Notes: a model not told the origin generated them from the sequence alone. DNA of 55,079 bases from an uncultured Collinsella sp. (GCA_902494715.1 CABUUJ010000005.1:1-55079), one strand, 5' to 3'. Positions 44,464 through 52,644 are shown, numbered from the stretch's first letter. Program-made: numbers and translations.

Positions 44464-44504
44464 AAGCGGGCCGCGCCGGAAATCCCCGGCGCGGCCCGCT
44501 TTTT
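44464..44504 (+). terminator. Intrinsic terminator after the dehydrogenase gene
   Basis: GCGGGCCGCGCCGG pairs with CCGGCGCGGCCCGC across a 6-nt loop, followed by TTTTT. It may also serve the convergent SIS gene weakly. Confidence 0.93.
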
Positions 44505-44553
44505 GACTCATGTGGCCCGCTTGCGAATCGAAGGTGAATGCTTTTCCCGTTAC

Positions 44554-45522
44554 CTAGTACTGCTCGATGCCCATGTAGCGACGAACCTCGGGGCTGTGGT
44601 CGAAGACCTTGCCGCGTGCGGCGCGCAGCTCGCAGCTCATGTTGTAGAAGAAGATCGGTTCCAGGTACGAACGCACGCTGGCGGGCACCTCGCCCACGCC
44701 GTACTCGAGCGCATCGAGCACCATGATTGTGTCGGTGTGCGTGTTGAGGAACGCGAGCGCGCGCTCCTCCATGGGGCGGCACTCGCCGGCGCCAAGCTGC
44801 ACAAAGTAGAACACGCCGGGCTCGGTAGCCTCGAACGGGCCGTGGAAATACTCGCCGGAGTGGATGTAGCAGCAGTGCTGCCATTGCATCTCCATGAGCG
44901 AGCAGATCGCCATGGCGTAGGTCTGGCTAAAGTTGGGGCCGGAGCCCAAGATATAGAAGAACTTGTGCTGCTGGCAGAGCTCGGCAAAACGGGCGCCCAG
45001 CTCGGCGTTGACCTTCTCGCGCGCGGCGGGCAGCAGCGCGTCCATCTGCTTAAGGCCGGCGTACATGTCGGCGAGCGCCTCGTAACCCTCCTGCTGGTCG
45101 AGCAGCTCGGCGGCGATCAGAGCGCCGATGCCCTGCGGGACCTCGGCCTGCGGCACGCCTTCGCCCCACGGATAGACCCAGGTGGTCCACTTGCCGTTAT
45201 CGATCTTGGAGCCCTCGCAGTCGGTCATGGCCACGACCTCGGCACCGGCTGCCAGCGCCATCTCGCAGCCGTCGACAACCTCCTGCGTGTTGCCGCTGTG
45301 GCTGCAGGCGATGACGAGTGACTTCTCGCCAAGACTCCTGGGGGCCATCAGGCAAAACTCACGCGCCGTGTAGACCGTCGAGGTAAACGTGGTGGCCTCG
45401 CGCTTGAGCAGTTCGTTAGCCGGCATCAGGTCGATCATCGAACCGCCGCAGGCGATCCAAAAGACGTTCTCGACCTTGCCCTTGCGCTCGATAATTTCCT
45501 GAATCAGATCATGTGCGTTCAT
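44554..45522 (-). CDS. SIS-domain sugar-phosphate enzyme (FrlB-like deglycase), first copy
   Basis: 322 residues (GGAGGAG site). Tandem SIS domains: the first begins VFWIACGGSMIDLMPA and has the phosphate loop CSHSGNTQEVVD; the second has FYILGSGPNFSQTYAMAICS and the active-site segment HSGEYFHGPFEATEPG. The end SPEVRRYMGIEQY matches the ERRYYGGLVEY end of fructoselysine-6-phosphate deglycase FrlB. It likely cleaves a fructosamine 6-phosphate to glucose-6-P and an amine; GlmS-like isomerisation is less likely as there is no glutaminase domain. Preceded by gntR and a GTTCTAT operator. Confidence 0.82.
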   Translation of the reverse strand: MNAHDLIQEIIERKGKVENVFWIACGGSMIDLMPANELLKREATTFTSTVYTAREFCLMAPRSLGEKSLVIACSHSGNTQEVVDGCEMALAAGAEVVAMTDCEGSKIDNGKWTTWVYPWGEGVPQAEVPQGIGALIAAELLDQQEGYEALADMYAGLKQMDALLPAAREKVNAELGARFAELCQQHKFFYILGSGPNFSQTYAMAICSLMEMQWQHCCYIHSGEYFHGPFEATEPGVFYFVQLGAGECRPMEERALAFLNTHTDTIMVLDALEYGVGEVPASVRSYLEPIFFYNMSCELRAARGKVFDHSPEVRRYMGIEQY

Positions 45523-45578
45523 GCTGATGCTCCTCCTTGTGTGGCGGCTTTTGGCGACGATTGCTCGTACCTGTTGTC

Positions 45579-45657
45579 GTTCTATGTTGTTCTATATATA
45601 CCACGCAAGCAGGCACGGCGGAAGCCACTGCGGCAAATTTGTTCTATATTGTTCTAT
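45579..45657. promoter_or_regulatory. GTTCTAT double operator before the SIS gene
   Basis: GTTCTAT occurs at 45579, 45589, 45641 and 45651: two pairs, 10 bp apart within each pair and 62 bp between pairs. The first pair overlaps a TATATA box (minus strand, ~45595) with TTCCGC 17 bp upstream. The most likely binder is the HutC-type GntR encoded just upstream. Confidence 0.65.
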
Positions 45658-45666
45658 CTATGGACG

Positions 45667-46422
45667 TTAGATGTCGAATACATAGCGCGAGCCCACGATC
45701 TTTTGGCGTCCGAGCAGCAGGGGCCGCTCGTCCTCATCGGTAAAGTACGCCTCCATATAGAAGAGCGGTTCGCCGACCGGCACCTCCAGCAGCGAGGCCG
45801 CCTGAACATCGGCAAGCGCAATCTCCACGGTACAAGGGTCGGACTTGAGCGGTGCGCGGCCCGAATGCTCGGCAACGAGTGCAAAGATCGAGTTATCGGC
45901 GAGATCCTCGTCGGCAAGCGTCTGCAGGTAGGGATGGTCAGCCAGCACAAAAGCGTTGTTCTCGAGCATGACGGGGATGCCGTCGGCCGTGCGCACGCGC
46001 TCGATAACGATGAGCTCGCAGCCGGGTTCCACGCCAAAAAACGCCGCGTCCTCGCGCGTCGCCGCAACCACCGTGCGCGACACCAGGCGTGCTCCGGCCA
46101 CCATGTCGTTGGCGGCGCAACCCTCGGAAAAACTCTGAACGTCGCCTTTCTGGACAATCTTGCGCTTGAGCTTGGGCGCGCACACAAACGTGCCCCTCCC
46201 CTGCTGGCGGTTGAGATATCCCGCGCGCGACAGCTCCTCGATGGCGCGGCGCACGGTAATGCGCCCCACGCCGTAGGACTTCGCAAGCTCCATCTCGGAA
46301 GGAATGCGCGAGCCGGATGCGTACACGCCGCGCGCGATCTCGCCCTTTAGGTCGTCCATAACCTGCTGGTACAGCGGCACGGCGGACACCTCAGTACGCT
46401 CGGTTTTATCGTCGAATGCCAT
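45667..46422 (-). CDS. GntR/HutC-family regulator
   Basis: 251 residues. The winged helix spans about 15-80: VPLYQQVMDDLKGEIARGVY, SGSRIPSEMELAKSYGVGRI and TVRRAIEELSRAGYLNRQQG, then RGTFV. The C-terminal UTRA effector domain ends RPLLLGRQKIVGSRYVFDI. UTRA domains bind sugar phosphates or related ligands. Its start lies 2 bp after the recQ stop and its end ~145 bp before the SIS gene, whose promoter holds the GTTCTAT repeats. It probably represses the SIS gene until the substrate is present. Confidence 0.9.
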   Translation of the reverse strand: MAFDDKTERTEVSAVPLYQQVMDDLKGEIARGVYASGSRIPSEMELAKSYGVGRITVRRAIEELSRAGYLNRQQGRGTFVCAPKLKRKIVQKGDVQSFSEGCAANDMVAGARLVSRTVVAATREDAAFFGVEPGCELIVIERVRTADGIPVMLENNAFVLADHPYLQTLADEDLADNSIFALVAEHSGRAPLKSDPCTVEIALADVQAASLLEVPVGEPLFYMEAYFTDEDERPLLLGRQKIVGSRYVFDI

Positions 46423-46424
46423 CG

Positions 46425-48404
46425 TTACGCTCCATCCCGTGTATGCTCGGACTCAAACTCTTCAATCGCCGCCATAAACTGCTCGCCAAAGGCATCGGCC
46501 TTTTTCTCGCCAATGCCGTTGACCTGGATAAGCTCGTCGCGCGTCTGCGGGCGTAGGCGGCACAGACCGCGCAGGGCCTTGTCGGAGAAGACCATGTACG
46601 GCGCCATCTCCAGCTCGGTCGAAATCTCCTTGCGCAGGGCACGCAGGCGCTCGAACAGCTCGGCATCGTCGCCCACACGCGGGCGCTGATCCAACTCGGC
46701 CTCCTCGCGCAGCAGATCCACCGCACGGCGGGCGCGGGCCGAGGCCTTGCGCTTGGACGCGCGACGCTTAACGGTAAAGGCAAACGCCTCGTCCTCGACC
46801 TCGCCGGCGCGCGGGCCCAGCCCCACGACCGGGTACTGCCCCTGCGAGGTGGCCAGATAACCGCGGCCGCACAGCTGGCCGATGATGTCCTTGATGCGCC
46901 CGACCGATTCGCTCGACAGCTCACCGTAGCCGCAGTCCTCGTCCAGATGCATCTGGCGAATGCGCTCGGTGTTGCCGCCGTAAAGCACGTCGGCGATGAG
47001 CGACTTGCCAAAGCGCATGGGACGCGTGGCCACATAGCGCACGGCAGCGCGGGCCATATCGGTGACGTCCTCGACCTCGAACTGCGTGAGGCAGTTGCTG
47101 CAGTTGCCGCAGCCCTCGGCATCGTCTGCGGTACCGCCCGCAGCAGCCGCGACAGCATGCTCGGCCGCGGCCTCGTCGCCAAAGTAGCGCAGCATGTATT
47201 CGCGCAGGCAGCCAGTGGTATTGCAGTAGCCCTCCATCTGGCTGAGCAGGCGGTAGCGGTTCTGGAGCGCCCACGCGCGCTGCTCGTCGTCGAGTGCCTC
47301 ATCGGCCGCATCGCCGCGGTCGATCAGAAAGCGGCGCATACGAAAATCGTTGCCGTTCCACAGCAAATGGCAGCTAGCCGGGTCGCCGTCGCGGCCGGCG
47401 CGGCCAGCCTCCTGGTAGTAGGCCTCGATGCTCTCGGGCACATTGTTGTGAATCACGTAGCGCACGTTGGGCTTGTCGATGCCCATGCCAAAGGCGTTGG
47501 TGGCAACCATCACCTGGATATCGTCGTCGATAAAGGCGCGCTGGCTTTGGCGGCGGACGTCATTGCCCATGCCGGCATGGTAGCGGCCCACGCGAATGCC
47601 GCTGGGGCCCAGCGCTTCGGCAAGCTCACCTGCCAGCGCATCGACGGTCTTGCGGGTCGAGCAATACACGATGCCGCTCTCGCCCGAATGCGCAATCACA
47701 TAGTCGCGCACCCACGCGGCTTTGGCCTTGTCGCCCATCTCCTCGCAGCCAAAGTAGAGGTTCTTGCGATCGAAGCCCGTCACCACCGTCGCGGGGTTTT
47801 GCAGGCCGAGCATCTGCTGAATGTCCGCACGCACGCGCTCGGTTGCCGTAGCGGTAAAGGCCGCCACGATGGGACGCTGCGGCAGGGAATCGATGAACTC
47901 GCGAATCTGCAGGTAGGCGGGGCGAAAATCCTGGCCCCATTGGCTCACGCAGTGCGCCTCGTCAATGGCCACGAGCGGCACGCCAATGCCGCCGTCCGCC
48001 GCGGCCTCCTGCGCAAAGGCTAAAAAGCGCGGCTCGAGCAGGCGCTCGGGCGCCACGTACATAAGCTGGTAGCGACCCTCGCGCGCCCGTTTGAGCACGG
48101 TGTTTTGCTGGGCCGGGGTAAGGCTGGAGTTGAGATAGCTGGGTCGCGCACCCGCCGCGAGCAACGCACGGGTCTGGTCCTCCATCAGCGACAGCAGCGG
48201 GCTCACCACAAAGGTGATGCCGGGCAGCATGAGCGCGGGCACCTGGTAGCAAATGGACTTGCCGGCGCCCGTGGGCATAACGCCCAGCGCATCGCGACCG
48301 GCAAGGATCGCATCGACCATGCGGTCCTGTCCCGGGCGAAACGAGGTGTAGCCAAAATAGGCGCCGAGCGTGTCGAGCGCCATCTGCTGCATGCTATCGG
48401 TCAT
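46425..48404 (-). CDS. recQ: ATP-dependent DNA helicase RecQ
   Basis: 659 residues. Motif 0 YFGYTSFRPGQ, Walker A MPTGAGKS, DEAH in LVAIDEAHCVSQWGQDF, and FTATATERVR. Motifs IV-VI follow through VMVATNAFGMGIDKPNVRYV and YYQEAGRAGRDG. The zinc site is YCNTTGCLREYML with CGNCSNC, then the RQC winged helix, and a C-terminal HRDC domain with LRALRKEISTELEMAPYMVF. Involved in recombination repair. The linkage to gntR two bases downstream is unusual. Confidence 0.95.
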   Translation of the reverse strand: MTDSMQQMALDTLGAYFGYTSFRPGQDRMVDAILAGRDALGVMPTGAGKSICYQVPALMLPGITFVVSPLLSLMEDQTRALLAAGARPSYLNSSLTPAQQNTVLKRAREGRYQLMYVAPERLLEPRFLAFAQEAAADGGIGVPLVAIDEAHCVSQWGQDFRPAYLQIREFIDSLPQRPIVAAFTATATERVRADIQQMLGLQNPATVVTGFDRKNLYFGCEEMGDKAKAAWVRDYVIAHSGESGIVYCSTRKTVDALAGELAEALGPSGIRVGRYHAGMGNDVRRQSQRAFIDDDIQVMVATNAFGMGIDKPNVRYVIHNNVPESIEAYYQEAGRAGRDGDPASCHLLWNGNDFRMRRFLIDRGDAADEALDDEQRAWALQNRYRLLSQMEGYCNTTGCLREYMLRYFGDEAAAEHAVAAAAGGTADDAEGCGNCSNCLTQFEVEDVTDMARAAVRYVATRPMRFGKSLIADVLYGGNTERIRQMHLDEDCGYGELSSESVGRIKDIIGQLCGRGYLATSQGQYPVVGLGPRAGEVEDEAFAFTVKRRASKRKASARARRAVDLLREEAELDQRPRVGDDAELFERLRALRKEISTELEMAPYMVFSDKALRGLCRLRPQTRDELIQVNGIGEKKADAFGEQFMAAIEEFESEHTRDGA

Positions 48405-48500
48405 GGTTTCCTAACGTTCAAGTCATCTGCCGCCGATTATACGCCGCCACGCGGACCGGCGTCGCCCGGCTGCCGGCCACGGGCGATGCAATCCGAAGGG

Positions 48501-48599
48501 AACGAGCGTGGATTTTCGGACACTAGCCGAACGAGCGTGGATAATCTCCCACTTTGAACCCGTCACCAAGCCAAAAACGGGAGATTATCCACGCTCATT
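48501..48599. repeat. AACGAGCGTGGAT stem-loop element
   Basis: AACGAGCGTGGATTTTCGGA (48501-) and AACGAGCGTGGATAATCTCC (48530-) are direct copies; the second pairs over ~20 bp with 48579-48599 around a 28-nt loop. The first copy is one base different from an arm of the 37949 element. Further stems at 48640-48663 (CCGCCGTT/AACGGCGG) and 48686-48712 (GTTGCGCGGTTT/AAACCGCGCAAC) fill the 313-bp gap between recQ and the next gene; the latter may end gntR transcription. Confidence 0.82.
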
Positions 48600-48717
48600 C
48601 TGCAGATTGCCGCTTAGAGGCGTTTGCAGCGTCGGCCGGTCCGCCGTTCGTTAGAACGGCGGAACCAAAGGCGCAGCGTCGAGCCGTTGCGCGGTTTGGA
48701 AAACCGCGCAACTAGAG

Positions 48718-49437
48718 CTACATAACCATGACGTAGCGGCTACCCACGTAGTACTGCTTACCCATCAGGACCGGCTCGCCATTGGGACCGGTAAAGCTGG
48801 CACGCAGGTTGAGCAGCGGATCGTGCGGAGCAATGCCCAACTCGGCCGCCTGCTCGGTATTGGCACGAACGGCCTCGACCGTGCGGTAGCCAACCGAGAC
48901 AATCGGCGTTCCGCCAACACGCTCGACCTCGGCAAAAATCGACTTGTCCTCAAGATCGGCCGTCAACAGCTCACGGTAGGCGTCAAACGGCACAAAGATG
49001 TTCTCCTCAAAGATGGGCTCGCCGTCGGCTGTACGCACGCGCTTAATATGCAGCAGCAGCGCGTCCTTTTGCAGGCCAAAGAACTCCATCTCGTTTTGAC
49101 GTGCCGGCACAATCTGGCGATCGACCACATGCGCGCCCGCCTTCATGCCGTTGCTGGCACACAGCGCGGTAAACGTCTGCAGCGTCGAAGCGTGGAACTG
49201 ACGATTGATGTGCGGCGTGGAGACAAAGGTACCACGGCCCTGCTGCTTAACCAGGTAACCATCGGAGCACAGCTCCTCGACGGCGCGGCGCACCGTAATG
49301 CGGCTCACGTCGTACTGCTCGGCTAGCTCAAGCTCGGACGGAATACGCTCCTTGGGTGCATAAACACCTTTCTCGATCGCATCCTTGATTTCATCGTAAA
49401 TCTGCTGGTAAAGCGGTGCATTTTTGGGCGCGGGCAT
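48718..49437 (-). CDS. GntR/HutC-family regulator, second copy
   Basis: 239 residues, a paralogue of the regulator at 45667. Winged helix: APLYQQIYDEIKDAIEKGVY, IPSELELAEQYDVSRITVRR and AVEELCSDGYLVKQQGRGTF. UTRA domain with LHIKRVRTADGEPIFEENIF and the end PVLMGKQYYVGSRYVMVM. Probably controls the nearby PTS/SIS operon or itself; tandem TATCGAAA repeats stand 14-29 bp before its start. Effector is likely a sugar phosphate. Confidence 0.9.
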   Translation of the reverse strand: MPAPKNAPLYQQIYDEIKDAIEKGVYAPKERIPSELELAEQYDVSRITVRRAVEELCSDGYLVKQQGRGTFVSTPHINRQFHASTLQTFTALCASNGMKAGAHVVDRQIVPARQNEMEFFGLQKDALLLHIKRVRTADGEPIFEENIFVPFDAYRELLTADLEDKSIFAEVERVGGTPIVSVGYRTVEAVRANTEQAAELGIAPHDPLLNLRASFTGPNGEPVLMGKQYYVGSRYVMVM

Positions 49438-49450
49438 ATCTGATCACTCT

Positions 49451-49480
49451 TATCGAAATATCGAAATAACTAATACGTAT
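49451..49480. promoter_or_regulatory. Tandem TATCGAAA repeats upstream of gntR
   Basis: TATCGAAA at 49451-49458 and again at 49459-49466, followed by a palindromic TACGTA (49474-49479) in an AT-rich patch. Likely autoregulatory operator over the promoter. Confidence 0.45.
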
Positions 49481-49530
49481 ATAACGTCTAGTTTCATGTT
49501 ACCTCATAATGATAAAACGATACACCCTCC

Positions 49531-49573
49531 CTACCAAAAAGCGACAGCTTCATTTTGGTAGGTTTTATCTGGG
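49531..49573 (-). repeat. 45-bp stem-loop element, copy 2 (leader of gntR)
   Basis: On the minus strand it starts CCCAGATAAA; stem ACCTACCAAAA/TTTTTGGTAGG. The A-T pair here replaces a G-C pair of copy 3, a compensatory change. The loop reads GAAGCTGTCGC instead of AAACCTGTCCC. Confidence 0.85.
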
Positions 49574-49615
49574 AAAACGAAAGCCCCTCGAAAGCAGCGA
49601 GGCTTTCGAGGGGCT
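49574..49615 (-). terminator. Terminator after the YitT-family gene
   Basis: Minus strand AGCCCCTCGAAAGC pairs with GCTTTCGAGGGGCT, followed by TTCGTTTTCC. It lies ~40 bp past the stop of the YitT gene. Confidence 0.75.
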
Positions 49616-49656
49616 CATACGGAAGGGTTGCGCCAGGCCGGCAAAATGCCAATACC

Positions 49657-50664
49657 CTACCTGCCGTCGTCCTGCTGCAGGCTGTCCTGCTCGCTGAGGC
49701 GCGCCTGCCTGCTGGCCATGCGCGCGGGCTTGTCGGGATCAGGTACGGCCGTGGGCATGGGCTCGTCGACATGACCGCCCCACCAGCCGCCCACAAAGTT
49801 GAGCGTGTGGAATACGTTGATCACGGCGGCTGGATCAACGTCGCACACCAGCTTGATAATGTCCTGGCTCTCGTAGGTCGAGACAACGGCGTGCAGCAGG
49901 TACATCTTTTCGCGGCTGTATCCGCCGATGACCTCGGCGCAGCTAATGCCGTGCTGAAAATGGTCAACATAGGCGGTCATGACCTCGTCCGCCTTGTGCG
50001 TCGTAATCTGCAGCGTCACGCGGTCGTAGCGACGATAGAAGCTGTCAATGGTCTTGGTCGAAATAAACTGGAACACGATGGAGTACGCCGCCTTGTCCCA
50101 GCCAAACATAAAGCCAAAGATCGCCAGGATAAAGCAGTTGAAACCAAAGATGACGCCCCAGATGGTCTTGCCCGTGTGGTTGGAGACCCACAGCGCGATA
50201 AAGTCGGTGCCGCCGGTGGATGCGCCGGACTTGAGCGCGATGGCAGCGCCCAGACCCGAGACCACGCCGCCAAAAATGATGAGCATGATCTTGTCGCCCA
50301 AAAACGGGGCGAAGTGAAAGACGTTGAGGAACAGCGACGAGAGCACGACCTGCATCATCGAGAAGATGACGAAGCGCTTGCTAATGCCGCTCCAGCATAG
50401 GAGCGCCACGGGGATGTTGAGCGCAAGCATACCGAGCGAGATGTCGATGTGAACGCCGCCAAGCGAGGTAACGCGATCGAGCAGGACCGCGACGCCGGTG
50501 AGACCACTCGGAAGCAGGTCGGCGGGCCGAATGAACGCCTGGATCAGGAATGTCTGGAGAACGGCGGAAATGGTGACCGCCACGGCGGTGATGGCGCGGC
50601 GGACGATGGTGAGGCGGCCGAGCACGAGCACGCGGTCCGTGAGCTGATCGATGGCGTTCGCCAC
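49657..50664 (-). CDS. YitT-family membrane protein
   Basis: 335 residues. About five or six membrane helices (VTISAVLQTFLIQAFI, ISLGMLALNIPVALLCW, IMLIIFGGVVSGLGAAIALK) with the YitT signature SGASTGGTDFIAL. The C-terminal DUF2179 domain is VTLQITTHKADEVMTAYVDH to YLLHAVVSTYESQDIIKLVC. A further ~45 residues at the C-terminus are polar and poorly conserved in appearance. Function in transport is presumed. An AAAGGAGCC site precedes the ATG. Relation to the sugar genes is unclear. Confidence 0.9.
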   Translation of the reverse strand: MANAIDQLTDRVLVLGRLTIVRRAITAVAVTISAVLQTFLIQAFIRPADLLPSGLTGVAVLLDRVTSLGGVHIDISLGMLALNIPVALLCWSGISKRFVIFSMMQVVLSSLFLNVFHFAPFLGDKIMLIIFGGVVSGLGAAIALKSGASTGGTDFIALWVSNHTGKTIWGVIFGFNCFILAIFGFMFGWDKAAYSIVFQFISTKTIDSFYRRYDRVTLQITTHKADEVMTAYVDHFQHGISCAEVIGGYSREKMYLLHAVVSTYESQDIIKLVCDVDPAAVINVFHTLNFVGGWWGGHVDEPMPTAVPDPDKPARMASRQARLSEQDSLQQDDGR

Positions 50665-50785
50665 GGAGGCTCCTTTCGAAGGCAGATCTAGTTGTGAGGC
50701 ATGCCCGCGATTGTAGCATGGAGCGTGCGGGAGCGCTTCAATTCACCCTCCCTCGACAACCATCAGAAGGACCGTGAGGCCGCCC

Positions 50786-50825
50786 AAAAGAAAAACGCCG
50801 TGAAGAGAGCGGTCCCTTCACGGCG
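50786..50825 (-). terminator. Intrinsic terminator after the HAD gene
   Basis: Minus strand CGCCGTGAAG...CTTCACGGCG followed by TTTTTCTTTT. The stop codon is ~45 bp upstream, with a 45-bp element in between. Confidence 0.88.
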
Positions 50826-50838
50826 AATTCGGCATTTG

Positions 50839-50883
50839 CCCAGATAAAACCTGCCAAAATAAACCTGTCCCTAAATGGCAGGT
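50839..50883 (+). repeat. 45-bp stem-loop element, copy 3 (at the HAD stop codon)
   Basis: CCCAGATAAA start, perfect stem ACCTGCCA/TGGCAGGT, and loop with CCTGTCCC. Its last 13 bases overlap the HAD coding end, supplying the final residues and the TAG stop. Confidence 0.9.
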
Positions 50884-51500
50884 AGGATGTCGGTCAGGTT
50901 GTCGATGACGACGTCGGCGGCGGATTGGTCCAGGTTGACGCCCTCGTGCGGGCGCAGCGCCAGGACGCGGGCGCCGGAGCGCTTGCCGGCCTCGATACCC
51001 AAAGGCGAGTCCTCGATAACCAGGCACTCGGCAGGCTCCACCCCCAGCGCCTCCATGGCACGCAGGTAGATCTCGGGGTCGGGCTTAAACGCACTGCACT
51101 CGTGACCGCTGATGGTGTAGTCCAGCACGTCGGCGATACCGGCGATCTCCACCAGCTCGTCGATCAGCTCACGATAGGACGAGCTCGCGATAGCGCACTT
51201 CACGCCGCGCTCGTGCAGCTCACGCATCACCGGCTCCGTCTGCTCGTTGAGCAGCTCGGCATACGGAACGGGATGGTCCGGACTGTAGACCTGCTTGTAC
51301 TCCACGCGCAGGCGCTCGCGCAGCTCAACATCGTCGGGCACCAGCGCCTCCCAAATGGCGGGCTCGTTAGACCCCGAAAGATCGGGAATCTCGTCAAAGT
51401 GGAACCCTTTCTCTTCCATAAACGCCACGCGGCGACGGTTGTAGAACCACTCGGTATCGACCAGCACGCCGTCCATGTCAAACAGCACTGCCTTGATCAT
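50871..51500 (-). CDS. HAD-family phosphatase (beta-phosphoglucomutase-like)
   Basis: 209 residues from ATG 51500, placed 6 nt after GGGGAGGAG; upstream in-frame ATGs at 51506 and 51524 are less well spaced. Motif I is FDMDGVLVDTE, motif II CAIASSS, and motif III/IV a Lys in HECSAFKPDPEIYL with CLVIEDSPLGIEAG. The helical cap lies at ~15-80. This is the HAD subfamily of sugar-phosphate phosphatases and beta-phosphoglucomutase; the substrate is unknown. It is bracketed by two inverted copies of the 45-bp element. Near the PTS/SIS operon, it may act on a sugar phosphate. Confidence 0.88.
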   Translation of the reverse strand: MIKAVLFDMDGVLVDTEWFYNRRRVAFMEEKGFHFDEIPDLSGSNEPAIWEALVPDDVELRERLRVEYKQVYSPDHPVPYAELLNEQTEPVMRELHERGVKCAIASSSYRELIDELVEIAGIADVLDYTISGHECSAFKPDPEIYLRAMEALGVEPAECLVIEDSPLGIEAGKRSGARVLALRPHEGVNLDQSAADVVIDNLTDILPAI

Positions 51501-51515
51501 ACGCATCTCCTCCCC

Positions 51516-51560
51516 ACCTGCCAAAAAGGGACAGGTTTATTTTGGTAGGTTTTATCTGGG
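51516..51560 (-). repeat. 45-bp stem-loop element, copy 4 (leader of the HAD gene)
   Basis: On the minus strand it starts CCCAGATAAA and ends TTTTTGGCAGGT, directly against the GGGGAGGAG ribosome site of the HAD gene. It is inverted relative to copy 3. Confidence 0.9.
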
Positions 51561-51595
51561 GTTTTATGGAACGACGAACACGCCCTCCCCAGAGC

Positions 51596-51627
51596 AAAAA
51601 GGGGACGGGGCGCAAACCCCATCCCCT
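51596..51627 (-). terminator. Intrinsic terminator after the PTS/SIS operon
   Basis: Minus strand AGGGGA-GGGG pairs with CCCC-TCCCCT around a short loop, followed by TTTTTGC. Confidence 0.85.
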
Positions 51628-51660
51628 CTCAATCAACCCGTAAGGTCTACTTACTTGTGA

Positions 51661-52644
51661 TTAGTAGGAAAGCTTCCACATGTAGCGACGCATGGTCAGC
51701 GGGTGCTGACGGGCCTCGGCGATCTGGTTGCCGTACTCACGCATAACGGCGAGGTGCAGCAGCGGGTTGAAGTAGGTGATGACGCTCGCGGGCACGGCGT
51801 CAGCCAGGCCGTAGTCCTTGGAGTCGATCAGAGCGACCTTGGCGCCCATGCGCTCAAGGAAGGTGAGGGCGCGGGCGTCCATCGGACGGGTGGCGCCATC
51901 GGACATGAAGAAGACGTAGGGCTTACCCTCGGTGGAAACCTCGAACGGACCGTGGAAGTACTCGCCGGTGTTGTAGGCGGCGGCGTCGATCCACTGCATC
52001 TCGGTGAACAGGAAGGCGGCGTGAGAATAAGCCATCTTCTCGGAGGCACCGGAAGCCATGAAGTAGATCATCTTGTCGTCCTTGAAGTCCTCGGCGAACT
52101 TCTTGGCGAGCTTCTTGCAGTGCTGAGCGGCGTTCTCGCAGAGATCGAAGATGTTGGTGAGGCCGGTGATCATGTCCTCGTAGTGGTCATAGCCCTCGGT
52201 CTGCTGAAGGATCTCGACAGCAAGAGCGATGGCATAGCCGGGCTTCTCGCACTTGGCAGCGTAGTTGGCGTGGAAGCCGTGAACGATGACGTGGTCGGCG
52301 TCAACGGTCAGAGCGGAGCCAGCCTTGTTGGTGAGGGAGACGACCGGGCAGTTGTGCTTCTTGGCGGTCTTGTTGGCCTCGACGGTCTCGGGCGTGGAGC
52401 CACCGAGGGAGCAGGTGATCACGAAGGTGTGCTCGTTGACCCAGGAAGGCGTGTCGTAGTTGAACTCGTTAGCGGTGAAGATCTGAACGTTCAGCTTGTC
52501 CGTGTTGTTGGCCAGGAAGTACTTGGCGGGGTAAAGGTCGGACATGGAAGCACCGCAGCCGACGAAGGCGACGCTGTGGATCTCGTGGTTGGACAGGACG
52601 TCAGCGACGATCTGCTTAGGGAGGTTAAGGTCGATCTCGTACAT
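51661..52644 (-). CDS. SIS-domain sugar-phosphate enzyme (FrlB-like deglycase), PTS-linked
   Basis: 327 residues from ATG 52644 (AAAGGA site 9 nt upstream; ATG 52653 lies too close to it). First SIS domain: VAFVGCGASMSDLYPAKYFL and TCSLGGSTPETVE. Second: MIYFMASGASEKMAYSHAAF and NTGEYFHGPFEVS; end HPLTMRRYMWKLSY. The closest known type is the fructoselysine/glucoselysine-6-P deglycase group (FrlB, GfrE/GfrF, FraB). It is the last gene after the mannose-family PTS, so it would act on the phosphorylated PTS product. Codon use is highly biased, suggesting strong expression. Confidence 0.85.
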   Translation of the reverse strand: MYEIDLNLPKQIVADVLSNHEIHSVAFVGCGASMSDLYPAKYFLANNTDKLNVQIFTANEFNYDTPSWVNEHTFVITCSLGGSTPETVEANKTAKKHNCPVVSLTNKAGSALTVDADHVIVHGFHANYAAKCEKPGYAIALAVEILQQTEGYDHYEDMITGLTNIFDLCENAAQHCKKLAKKFAEDFKDDKMIYFMASGASEKMAYSHAAFLFTEMQWIDAAAYNTGEYFHGPFEVSTEGKPYVFFMSDGATRPMDARALTFLERMGAKVALIDSKDYGLADAVPASVITYFNPLLHLAVMREYGNQIAEARQHPLTMRRYMWKLSY

